From Agrococcus lahaulensis DSM 17612 (GTDB lineage: Bacteria > Actinomycetota > Actinomycetes > Actinomycetales > Microbacteriaceae), in contig NZ_AULD01000005.1 in assembly GCF_000425105.1 (NCBI RefSeq), positions 434,001 through 498,000 on the forward strand: DNA of 64,000 bases, in the 5' to 3' direction. Both the position numbers and the translations under genes were made by a program. This document shows positions 57,836-64,000 of this stretch, one piece after another. The stretch's first letter is position 1; each line of letters opens with the position of its first letter. The notes under the pieces were generated by a model. The model searched no databases, was not told where the DNA came from, and saw nothing but the letters and a program-made list of their open reading frames with translations.

Positions 57836-58435
57836 ATGTCGCTCGAACTGACGCGCAAGCGCGCGAAGCAGGTCAAGAAGCTCCGCAAGCAGGCCGACAA
57901 GCTCATGGCCGAGCAGCGCGCGGTGAACTACCACGCGGCAGCGCTCGCCCGCGAGGCGCGCGAGCAGGCTCGTGCCTACGGCGCCGAGACGCTCCGCCCC
58001 GCCGCCGAGCGCGTCGTGCACCGAGGCAAGGAAGCAGGCATCGAACGTCTCTCGAAGGCCGCGCGCGGCTGGAACTCGAGCGTCGTGCCCGCCCTCGCGA
58101 CGGGCCTCGGCTCCGTCGCCGCCCTCGCATCCATCGGCAAGGACGAGCGCGTGCAGAGCGCGATCGAGAACGTCCGCCGCTACGCGACCGTGCCCGACCT
58201 CGCCCCCGCGAAGCCCGTGAAGTCGGGCCCCAACGCCTGGCAGTGGATCCTCATCGGCGTCGGCTCCGTCGCCGTCGTGAGCGCCGCCTACGCCGCGTGG
58301 CAGACCCTGCGGGCCGACGACGACCTGTGGATCCCCGACGCAGAGGACTCCGCGGTCGACGCCCCCGCGCGCCCGTTCGACCAGCCGTCCGGCGGGATCG
58401 CCGACGGCCCCGAGGCCGGCGCCCCCCAGGCCTGA
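57836..58435 (+). CDS. Helical, single-pass membrane protein of unknown function
   Basis: A 199-residue protein. The first 100 residues are Lys/Arg/Ala/Glu-rich and predicted helical (LTRKRAKQVKKLRKQADKLM), amphipathic in places; one membrane helix is likely near residues 136-155 (WQWILIGVGSVAVVSAAYAAW in part) and an acidic tail ends in a Pro/Ala-rich stretch. Not recognised. AAGGA lies 7 bases upstream of the ATG. Divergent from ppiA and followed by a good terminator. Confidence 0.72.
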   Translation: MSLELTRKRAKQVKKLRKQADKLMAEQRAVNYHAAALAREAREQARAYGAETLRPAAERVVHRGKEAGIERLSKAARGWNSSVVPALATGLGSVAALASIGKDERVQSAIENVRRYATVPDLAPAKPVKSGPNAWQWILIGVGSVAVVSAAYAAWQTLRADDDLWIPDAEDSAVDAPARPFDQPSGGIADGPEAGAPQA

Positions 58436-58454
58436 GCCGTCTGAGCCCCGATCG

Positions 58455-58480
58455 AGGGGCCCCCGTCCGCGGGGGCCCTT
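58455..58480 (+). terminator. Rho-independent-type terminator
   Basis: GGGCCCCCG-TCCG-CGGGGGCCC stem extended by AG/TT pairs, about 20 bases after the stop of the helical membrane protein gene. Only two T follow, as common in GC-rich genomes. Confidence 0.75.
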
Positions 58481-58514
58481 CGTCGTCCGCGGATCAGGCC
58501 CCGTCGTCAGCCGA

Positions 58515-58700
58515 TCAGGACAGCGCGGCCCCGATCGCGACGAGGATGCCGCCGGCGACGAGCATGCCGCCCGCGAGCATGAACGAGCGGATGCGGCGCT
58601 CGGGCTCGCGACCTTGGCGCATGGTGCGCACGGAGTCGATGCCGCTGATGACGCACGAGACGACCATGAGGCCGATGCCGAGCACGATGAGGGGATGCAT
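58515..58700 (-). CDS. Small two-helix membrane protein
   Basis: A 61-residue protein with hydrophobic segments at about residues 3-20 and 41-58 around a basic loop (RQGREPERRIR). It starts 3 bases after the NUDIX stop, so it is probably co-transcribed. Unrecognised, but the spacing and hydrophobic pattern favour a real gene. Confidence 0.65.
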   Translation of the reverse strand: MHPLIVLGIGLMVVSCVISGIDSVRTMRQGREPERRIRSFMLAGGMLVAGGILVAIGAALS

Positions 58701-58703
58701 GGG

Positions 58704-59138
58704 TCAGCGCAGCGGCGAGCCGAGGTCGTCGATGTGCCGGATCGCCCAGTCGACCGCGTGGACGTGCCGAAGCGCCGGCACGTCGGCGAGCCGGTGCCAC
58801 GCCACGTCGTCGGTCGTGCCGTCGACCTCGACCGCGAGCTCGCCGCCGGTGATCTCGGCGCGGTAGAGGATGCGCAGGGCCTGCATCTCGTCGCCGCGCG
58901 CGGTCGTCGGCAGCACCGCGGAGTCGACGCCGAGCAGGCTCGTGAGCCGCACGTCGTAGCCGGTCTCCTCGCGCACCTCGCGGACGGCGCCGTCCGCGGG
59001 ATGCTCGCCGGGCTCGACGCCGCCGCCCGGGAGCGTCCAGCCCGACATGTCGCCCTCGTTCCAGTGCGGCAGCAGGATCTCGCGGTCGTCGCCGTCGCCC
59101 CTCGTGATCAGGGCGTAGGCGGCCACTCGCATGCGCAT
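58704..59138 (-). CDS. NUDIX hydrolase
   Basis: A 144-residue pyrophosphohydrolase. The Nudix box GGGVEPGEHPADGAVREVREETGY (given only in pieces: G-x5-E then REVREETG) is intact. Substrates range from oxidised nucleotides to sugar nucleotides and cannot be assigned. TAGGAT ends six bases before the ATG at 59138, so the mRNA is probably leaderless; ATG 59132 two codons on is an alternative. Confidence 0.93.
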   Translation of the reverse strand: MRMRVAAYALITRGDGDDREILLPHWNEGDMSGWTLPGGGVEPGEHPADGAVREVREETGYDVRLTSLLGVDSAVLPTTARGDEMQALRILYRAEITGGELAVEVDGTTDDVAWHRLADVPALRHVHAVDWAIRHIDDLGSPLR

Positions 59139-59144
59139 CCGGCC

Positions 59145-59150
59145 ATCCTA
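59145..59150 (-). promoter_or_regulatory. Putative leaderless -10 box of NUDIX gene
   Basis: Minus-strand TAGGAT, six bases before the ATG at 59138. Confidence 0.55.
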
Positions 59151-59172
59151 CGGTGCCGCCCCGAGCGGAGCC

Positions 59173-61032
59173 TCAGGGCGCCGTCGGTCGCTCGACGCCG
59201 TCGTCGCCGTCCTCCGCGGCCCGGCGCCAGTGCTCGTCCGGCCGGTGCTCGTCGGACGGCGCGAGCGTCGGATCGACCGACTGCGTCGGCACGAGCTCGC
59301 CGACGCCCTCCCCAGGCGCCGTCTGCTCGACCGAGAGCTGGAAGTCGTCGCCGTGCTCCGTGACGCCCGCGACCACGGCTTGCTCGACCGCCGCGACGGC
59401 GTACCGCCGTCGCACGACCATCGGATCGAGCGCGAGGTCCTTCGCGAGCGCCGCGGCGAGCCCGATCATCACGACGACGAACGGGAGGGCGGCGATGACG
59501 GTCACCTGCTGGAGGCCGGTGAGCGCATCCTCGCCGCCGAGCAGCAGCATGATCGCGGCGACGGCGCCCGTCGCGACGCCCCAGAAGATCACGGTGCGCC
59601 TGGCCGGCTGGAGGGAGCCGCGGTGCGAGAGGGTGCCCATCACGACCGAGGCGGCGTCGGCGCCCGAGATGAAGAAGATCGCGACGAGCACCATGACGAC
59701 GATGGCCGACACCTGCGCGAGCGGCAGCTCGGCGAGCGCCTGGAACAGCGTCGACTCCGGCGTGCCGCTGCTGCCGAGGTCTGTGCCGCCGAGCTCGAGG
59801 TCGATGCCGAGGCCGCCGAAGATCGCGAACCACACGAGCGACACGAGCGTGGGCGCGACGAGCACGCCGGTGACGAACTGCCGGATGGTGCGGCCGCGCG
59901 AGATGCGGGCGATGAACATGCCGACGAACGGCGTCCAGCTGACCCACCACGCCCAGTAGAAGATCGTCCAGCCCGAGAGCCAGGCCGCGACCTCGGGGCC
60001 GCCGGCCGCCTCGGTGCGCGCCGACATGACCGCGAGCTGCTCGACGTAGCCGCCGATCGTCGTCGGCAGCAGGTTGAGGATGAAGACGGTGGGTCCGACG
60101 ACGAACACGAACAGCGCGAGGACGCCCGCGAGCACCATGTTGATGTTCGAGAGCCACTTGATGCCGCGCGAGATGCCCGAGACCGCCGAGACGACGAAGG
60201 CGAGCGTGAGCACGGCGATCACCGCGACGAGCAGGCCGTTGCCGACCGCTCCCAGCCCGGCCACGATCTCGATGCCCGAGCCGATCTGCAGCGCGCCGAT
60301 CCCGAGCGAGGTCGCCGACCCGAAGAGCGTCGCGAAGATCGCGAACACGTCGATCGCGCGACCGATGGGCCCCTCGACGGTGCGGCGGCCCAGCAGGCTC
60401 GTGAAGGCAGCCGAGACGGTGAGCGCCCGCCGCTTCCGGAAGACGCTGTAGGCGAGCGCGAGCCCGACGACCGAGTAGATCGCCCACGGGTGCAGCGACC
60501 AGTGGAACATGGTCGTGGCCATCGCCGTCCGCACCGCGAGGGCGTCGTCGCCGCCGCCGGTGCCGGGCGGCGGCGCCACGAGGTGGCTCACCGGCTCGGT
60601 CACGCCGAAGAAGACGAGGCCGATGCCCATCCCTGCCGAGAACATCATCGCGATCCAGGAGACGGTGCTGAACTCCGGCTCCTCGCTGTCGTCGCCGAGC
60701 GGGATGCGGCCGAAGCGGCTCGCCGCGATCCAGATCACGAAGACGACGAAGCCCGAGGCCGCGAGCGCGAAGAGCCAGCCCGTGCTCCCGACGACCCAGT
60801 CGAGCCCCGCCGACGATGCGGTCGCGAGCGACTCGGTGCCGACGGCGCCCCAGATCACGAACGCGAGCGCGACCGCCGCGGCGACGCCGAACACGACGCG
60901 ATCCAGCGGTCGGCGCTCGGGCGACTCCGTCTCGCGCGGCGGCACGTCGAGCGCAGGGTGCAGCGGCTTCTGCCGGCGCGGCTGCCATGGCCGCCTCGCG
61001 GAGCCGGTGCCGGCGTCGTCGTGCTCGCCCAT
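59173..61032 (-). CDS. BCCT-family betaine/carnitine/choline transporter
   Basis: A 619-residue sodium- or proton-coupled compatible-solute importer with twelve membrane helices. FHWSLHPWAIYSVVGLALAYSV, SAGMGIGLVFFGVTEP (helix 3, glycine motif) and the tryptophan-rich signature YWAWWVSWTPFVGMFIARISRGRT (in parts) are diagnostic. The first 45 residues are polar and the last 90 are acidic and cytoplasmic, where osmosensing resides in BetP. GGAGGA precedes the ATG at 61032; the far longer open frame upstream is a shadow of neighbouring genes. Confidence 0.94.
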   Translation of the reverse strand: MGEHDDAGTGSARRPWQPRRQKPLHPALDVPPRETESPERRPLDRVVFGVAAAVALAFVIWGAVGTESLATASSAGLDWVVGSTGWLFALAASGFVVFVIWIAASRFGRIPLGDDSEEPEFSTVSWIAMMFSAGMGIGLVFFGVTEPVSHLVAPPPGTGGGDDALAVRTAMATTMFHWSLHPWAIYSVVGLALAYSVFRKRRALTVSAAFTSLLGRRTVEGPIGRAIDVFAIFATLFGSATSLGIGALQIGSGIEIVAGLGAVGNGLLVAVIAVLTLAFVVSAVSGISRGIKWLSNINMVLAGVLALFVFVVGPTVFILNLLPTTIGGYVEQLAVMSARTEAAGGPEVAAWLSGWTIFYWAWWVSWTPFVGMFIARISRGRTIRQFVTGVLVAPTLVSLVWFAIFGGLGIDLELGGTDLGSSGTPESTLFQALAELPLAQVSAIVVMVLVAIFFISGADAASVVMGTLSHRGSLQPARRTVIFWGVATGAVAAIMLLLGGEDALTGLQQVTVIAALPFVVVMIGLAAALAKDLALDPMVVRRRYAVAAVEQAVVAGVTEHGDDFQLSVEQTAPGEGVGELVPTQSVDPTLAPSDEHRPDEHWRRAAEDGDDGVERPTAP

Positions 61033-61112
61033 GCTTCCTCCAGTGCTTCCGCCGCTGCGCAGGCTGCGCATCCGTGACCTCGACACCGTAGTCCCGCCCG
61101 CTGGAAGCGACG

Positions 61113-62513
61113 TCAGCGCGGGCGCGCCCGCCCGCGCATGCGGCTCTCGACGGAGTCGCGCAGCGGCGCGCCGAGGAAGAGCCCGAGCGAGGCGCCGGAG
61201 GCGAGCGCGAGGCCGATCGCGCCGGCGCCGATGAGCGTCGCGACGCCGAGCACGAGGCTCGAGGGCGACCCGTCGGACTCGACGAGCTGGAGCAGCCCGC
61301 GGAAGACGGCATAGCCGGGCACGAGCGGCACGATCGCGGCGGTCGTCACCGCGATCGAGGGCACGTGCAGCCGGTGCCCGATGATGATGCCGATGAGGCT
61401 CGCGACGAGCGCGCCGATGCCGCTCGCGACGGGCGTGCCGGCCCCGGCGCCCGCCCCGATCGTGAAGCCGATCCAGGCGAGCCCGCCGAGCACGGCGCTC
61501 ACGAGCGTCGTGCGGAGGCGGGCGCCGTTCATGATCGCGACCGCGATCGCGATGATCACCGCGCCCGTCAGCTGCAGCGGCAGCGGTCCGAGGGATGGCG
61601 CCTCGCTCGTGACGACGAAGCCCGCTCCGAGGGTGCGCGCGAGCGAGAGCCCGCCGAGGATGCCGATGACGACCCCGAGGGTCGAGAGCACGAGGTCGAG
61701 GATGCGTCCGCCCGCGGTGAGCGAGAAGCCGTCGATCGCGTCCTGCGCGGCGCCGACGACCGAGAGCCCCGCCAGCATGAGCACGATGCCGGCCGCGACG
61801 ATGATCGAGGGCCGCACGTCGGCGAGCAGCGGCACGCCGAGGCTCGCGAGCGCGCTCGTCGCGGTCGCGGCCATCGTCACGACGAGTGCCCCGACGATCT
61901 GCGAGAAGAAGAACGGCACGCGCAGCCGAGCCATCCCCCGCTGCGCGACCGCCGCGGCGCACGAGGCGAGGAACGCGATGAGGCCGATGATCCACGAGGC
62001 CCCGAAGAGCAGCGTGACGCCGACCGCGAGCATGCCCTGGGCGAGCACGACGATCGCCGGCCGGTACAGGAAGGGCGTGCGGCGGATGGCGTGGAAGCGG
62101 GCGCGGGCGTGCTCGAGGTCGAGCCCCGCCTCGATGTCGGCGACGAGCGCCTGGAGCCGCTGCAGCTTCGCGTGGTCGGGCACGGGCGCGCGCACGACCC
62201 GGATGAGCGTGATCGGCAGGTCGTCGTGGTTGCGGTGGTACGAGACCCCGATCGAGTTGTAGGTGACGTCGACGTGCACGGGCCGGATGCCGAGCGCGGC
62301 GGCGACGCGCGTCGTCGCGAGCGTCACGTCGTTCGCCGACGCGCCGACCGCGAGGAGCGCCTCGGCGATGCGCATCGCGAGGTCGATGACCTTGCGCGCA
62401 TGCACCTCGTCGATCGTCAGGAGGGCCTCGGTCATCGGCCGCGACGCGGGGTCGGTGCGGATCGCGCGCGCGATGCGCTGCCGCCAGTCCTGCCGTCCGT
62501 CCATCCCTCCCAT
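61113..62513 (-). CDS. Threonine/serine exporter family protein (ThrE-like)
   Basis: A 466-residue membrane protein of the ThrE family. The N-terminal soluble domain (residues 25-150: ALLAVGASANDVTLATTRVAAALG and VHVDVTYNSIGVSYHR in parts) matches the hydrolase-like DUF1212 domain and is followed by about ten hydrophobic helices, the second half being the DUF3815-like part. ThrE of Corynebacterium exports threonine and serine. Start ATG 62513; ATG 62504 directly after GGGAGGG is also possible. Single gene with a 35-base gap to the SDR gene. Confidence 0.88.
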   Translation of the reverse strand: MGGMDGRQDWRQRIARAIRTDPASRPMTEALLTIDEVHARKVIDLAMRIAEALLAVGASANDVTLATTRVAAALGIRPVHVDVTYNSIGVSYHRNHDDLPITLIRVVRAPVPDHAKLQRLQALVADIEAGLDLEHARARFHAIRRTPFLYRPAIVVLAQGMLAVGVTLLFGASWIIGLIAFLASCAAAVAQRGMARLRVPFFFSQIVGALVVTMAATATSALASLGVPLLADVRPSIIVAAGIVLMLAGLSVVGAAQDAIDGFSLTAGGRILDLVLSTLGVVIGILGGLSLARTLGAGFVVTSEAPSLGPLPLQLTGAVIIAIAVAIMNGARLRTTLVSAVLGGLAWIGFTIGAGAGAGTPVASGIGALVASLIGIIIGHRLHVPSIAVTTAAIVPLVPGYAVFRGLLQLVESDGSPSSLVLGVATLIGAGAIGLALASGASLGLFLGAPLRDSVESRMRGRARPR

Positions 62514-62546
62514 CCTCCCATTCGCTGGGATGTCGGGAGGGGACCG

Positions 62547-63341
62547 TCACGCCTCGCGCCAGTCGTCGCCCTCGAGGTGCGAGCCGGCCTGCGGGCCCAT
62601 CTGCAGCATGCCGCCGTCGACGACCCACGAGGCGCCGGTGACGTAGCCCGCCTCCGGCGAGGCGAGGAAGGCGATGACCGCGGCGACCTCGCGCGCGTCG
62701 CCGGGGCGGCCGAGCGGCACGCCGGGCCGGCGCGTGCCGCGCGGGTCCTCGTCCTCCTGGCCCGTCATGGGCGTGGCGATCTCGCCCGGCGCGACGCAGT
62801 TCGCGGTGATGCCGTGCTGGCCGAGCTCGAGCGCGATCGTCTTGACGAGGCCGCCGAGCCCGTGCTTCGCGGCGTCGTACGCGCTCGAACCGACGCGCGG
62901 CTGGTGCTCGTGCACGCTCGTGACCGCGATGAGGCGGCCGCCGCGACCCGCGGCGACCATGTGCCGGGCGGCGGCCTGGAGGCACACGAACGCGCCGTCG
63001 AGGTCGGTCGCGACGATCTCGCGCCACTCGTCGAGCGAGAGCTCGAGGAAGGGGGTGCTCGAGCCGGTGCCGGAGTTGTTCACGAACACGTCGAGGCCGC
63101 CGAGCCGGGCGGCGAGGTCGTCGACGACGACCGCGGCTCCGGCGAGGTCGGTCGTGTCGAGGCGCGCGACCTCGGCGCGGCGACCGTGCCAGCGCACCTC
63201 CTCGGCCGTGCGCTCGGCACCCGCCTCGTCGGTGTGCCACGTGATGCCGACGTCGAGGCCCGCTTCCGCGAGGGCGACGGCCGTCGCGCGGCCGATGCCG
63301 GAGTCGGAGCCGGTGACGATCGCGGTGCGCGCGGTGTCCAT
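62547..63341 (-). CDS. Short-chain dehydrogenase/reductase
   Basis: A 264-residue classical SDR. Cofactor motif AIVTGSDSGIGRATA (TGxxxGIG), NNSG stretch VFVNNSGTGSS, catalytic Ser in VTSVHEHQ, YDAAK (Tyr-x-x-x-Lys) and the C-terminal VTGASWVVDGGMLQ. Similar to glucose-1-dehydrogenase-type enzymes; substrate not known. The ATG at 63341 has TACGGT seven bases upstream; the longer frame would run into the tRNA-Ala gene. Confidence 0.92.
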   Translation of the reverse strand: MDTARTAIVTGSDSGIGRATAVALAEAGLDVGITWHTDEAGAERTAEEVRWHGRRAEVARLDTTDLAGAAVVVDDLAARLGGLDVFVNNSGTGSSTPFLELSLDEWREIVATDLDGAFVCLQAAARHMVAAGRGGRLIAVTSVHEHQPRVGSSAYDAAKHGLGGLVKTIALELGQHGITANCVAPGEIATPMTGQEDEDPRGTRRPGVPLGRPGDAREVAAVIAFLASPEAGYVTGASWVVDGGMLQMGPQAGSHLEGDDWREA

Positions 63342-63348
63342 GGCGAGC

Positions 63349-63354
63349 ACCGTA
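63349..63354 (-). promoter_or_regulatory. Putative leaderless -10 box of SDR gene
   Basis: Minus-strand TACGGT, seven bases before the ATG at 63341. Confidence 0.45.
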
Positions 63355-63378
63355 ATCGCGCGGGGCGCTGGGAACCAG

Positions 63379-63454
63379 TGGTGGAGCCTGGGAGAATCGA
63401 ACTCCCGACATCCTGCTTGCAAAGCAGGCGCTCTACCAACTGAGCTAAGGCCCC
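63379..63454 (-). tRNA. tRNA-Ala (anticodon TGC)
   Basis: 76 bases including an encoded CCA (63379-63381). Acceptor GGGGCCT/AGGCTCC with one G-T pair, D arm TAGCTCAGTTGGTAGAGC, anticodon arm CCTGC-TTTGCAA-GCAGG, T arm GGGAGTTCGATTCTCCC. Follows tRNA-Ile, as usual downstream of gyrA in actinobacteria. Confidence 0.97.
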
Positions 63455-63486
63455 GAGGCCGGCGGGCCGGCCGTGGGAGTTGTGCG

Positions 63487-63563
63487 TGGTGGGGCTACCT
63501 GGACTCGAACCAGGGACCTCTTCGTTATCAGCGAAGCGCTCTAACCGCCTGAGCTATAGCCCC
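63487..63563 (-). tRNA. tRNA-Ile (anticodon GAT)
   Basis: 77 bases including encoded CCA (63487-63489). Acceptor GGGGCTA/TAGCCCC, D arm with TAGCTCAGGCGGTTAGAGC, anticodon stem TTCGC/GCGAA-type around CTGATAA, T arm CCTGGTTCGAGTCCAGG. 32 bases upstream of tRNA-Ala on the same strand, probably one transcript. Confidence 0.97.
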
Positions 63564-63625
63564 GAGCACAATCATCGATGCTACCACGCGCGCCGGCATG
63601 CTCGGGACCACGGCGCGCGCTCGGC

Positions 63626-64000
63626 TCACTGGTTGGCGAAGCCGACCTGCAGGCCGCCCGTCAGCCGCACCGAGAGGTTGTAGAGCACGGCGACGACCGC
63701 GCCGAGCACCGTGATGACGACGAAGTTCAGCACCGCGACGAGCAGCGTGAACATCATGACCTGCGGCAGCGACAGGAGCGACGTGATGGCGAACTCGGGG
63801 TCGGCGAGGATGTCGCGCATCACCTCGTCGACCTTGCCGAACAGGCCGACGACCTGCAGCAGGCTCCACATCACGAACACCACGACGACCTGGACGATGC
63901 CGAGCACGAGCCCGAGCACCGCCGAGACCTTCATGGCCGACCAGAAGTCGATGTGCACGAGGCGCAGCCTCACCTGCTTGCTCGAGCCGCTGCGCCGAGG
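63626..64000 (-). CDS. DUF3566 membrane protein, N-terminus cut by window edge
   Basis: The visible 124 residues hold the DUF3566 domain: VRLRLVHIDFWSAMKVSAVLG, then two strongly hydrophobic helices (LGIVQVVVVFVMWSLLQVVG and FTLLVAVLNFVVITVLGAVVAVLY in part) joined by an acidic loop. The frame is open to the window edge (SSSKQ before the domain), matching the disordered N-terminal part seen in homologs that sit directly downstream of gyrA. The true start is outside; the in-frame GTG at 63973 is internal. Role unknown, linked to the division/envelope block by position. Confidence 0.92.
   Translation of the reverse strand, partial: PRRSGSSKQVRLRLVHIDFWSAMKVSAVLGLVLGIVQVVVVFVMWSLLQVVGLFGKVDEVMRDILADPEFAITSLLSLPQVMMFTLLVAVLNFVVITVLGAVVAVLYNLSVRLTGGLQVGFANQ

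Noticed and set aside
59173-63411. 1412-codon frame including the BCCT transporter
   Set aside because: Only the last 619 codons are the transporter; the upstream part is an out-of-frame shadow of the ThrE-like and SDR genes.

Overview
The window is a very GC-rich bacterial chromosome segment, packed with short gene gaps and many 4-base ATGA/GTGA gene overlaps. The gene content points to an actinobacterium of the family Microbacteriaceae: NucS mismatch endonuclease, coproporphyrin-dependent heme synthesis (HemQ, [2Fe-2S]-type HemH), CrgA, class E sortase, PknA/PknB, FhaA/FhaB and DUF3566 beside tRNA-Ile/tRNA-Ala. Genus assignment is not possible by eye. The right end is the conserved gyrA-proximal block (gyrA itself lies just outside), so the replication origin should be near the right edge.

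Left part (1-20 kb): a truncated MFS transporter, nucS, a zinc-ribbon protein with a five-copy repeat tail, then a nearly self-contained heme locus. hemB-hemL and hemE-hemY-hemQ-hemH-hemC-hemD (plus a YbaK-like deacylase) run leftwards, and hemA runs rightwards, overlapping an MFS exporter gene. Between them sit a beta-lactamase-fold hydrolase and an ABC-F ATPase with an attenuator-like leader (11-codon peptide plus nested hairpins). HemA carries an unusual His/Cys-rich insertion with three Cys-Pro motifs and HemH has a Cys-rich N-terminal extension; together they suggest heme or metal sensing built into the pathway.

Middle (20-45 kb): a glycogen-debranching-type protein; an alpha-glucoside/maltose-type ABC importer (malE-F-G type, no ATPase) divergent from a LacI regulator, with two perfect operator palindromes; two GOLPH3-like proteins; a PiT phosphate transporter with a small membrane partner; pirin; GNAT; a DNA glycosylase-like protein; a glucose-6-phosphate dehydrogenase; DUF3159; a candidate structured small RNA with a strong promoter (38.0-38.15 kb); and a likely osmolyte-catabolic operon (ectoine-hydrolase-like M24 protein, M20 deacylase, ProP-like transporter, LLM-type oxidoreductase). 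An alcohol dehydrogenase gene ends in a composite palindromic element followed by a 31-bp tandem repeat.

Right part (45-64 kb): tRNA-Leu, then the cell wall/division operon fhaA-fhaB-pstP-rodA-pbpA-pknA and pknB (promoter of its own), facing trpG/pabA, a tiny membrane protein and sortase E; crgA, rhomboid protease, ppiA; then glycine betaine (BCCT) and threonine (ThrE-type) transporters, NUDIX and SDR genes; tRNA-Ala, tRNA-Ile and the truncated DUF3566 gene.

A striking feature throughout is a -10 hexamer of form TANNNT placed 6 or 7 bases before the start codon of many genes, which predicts leaderless transcripts.
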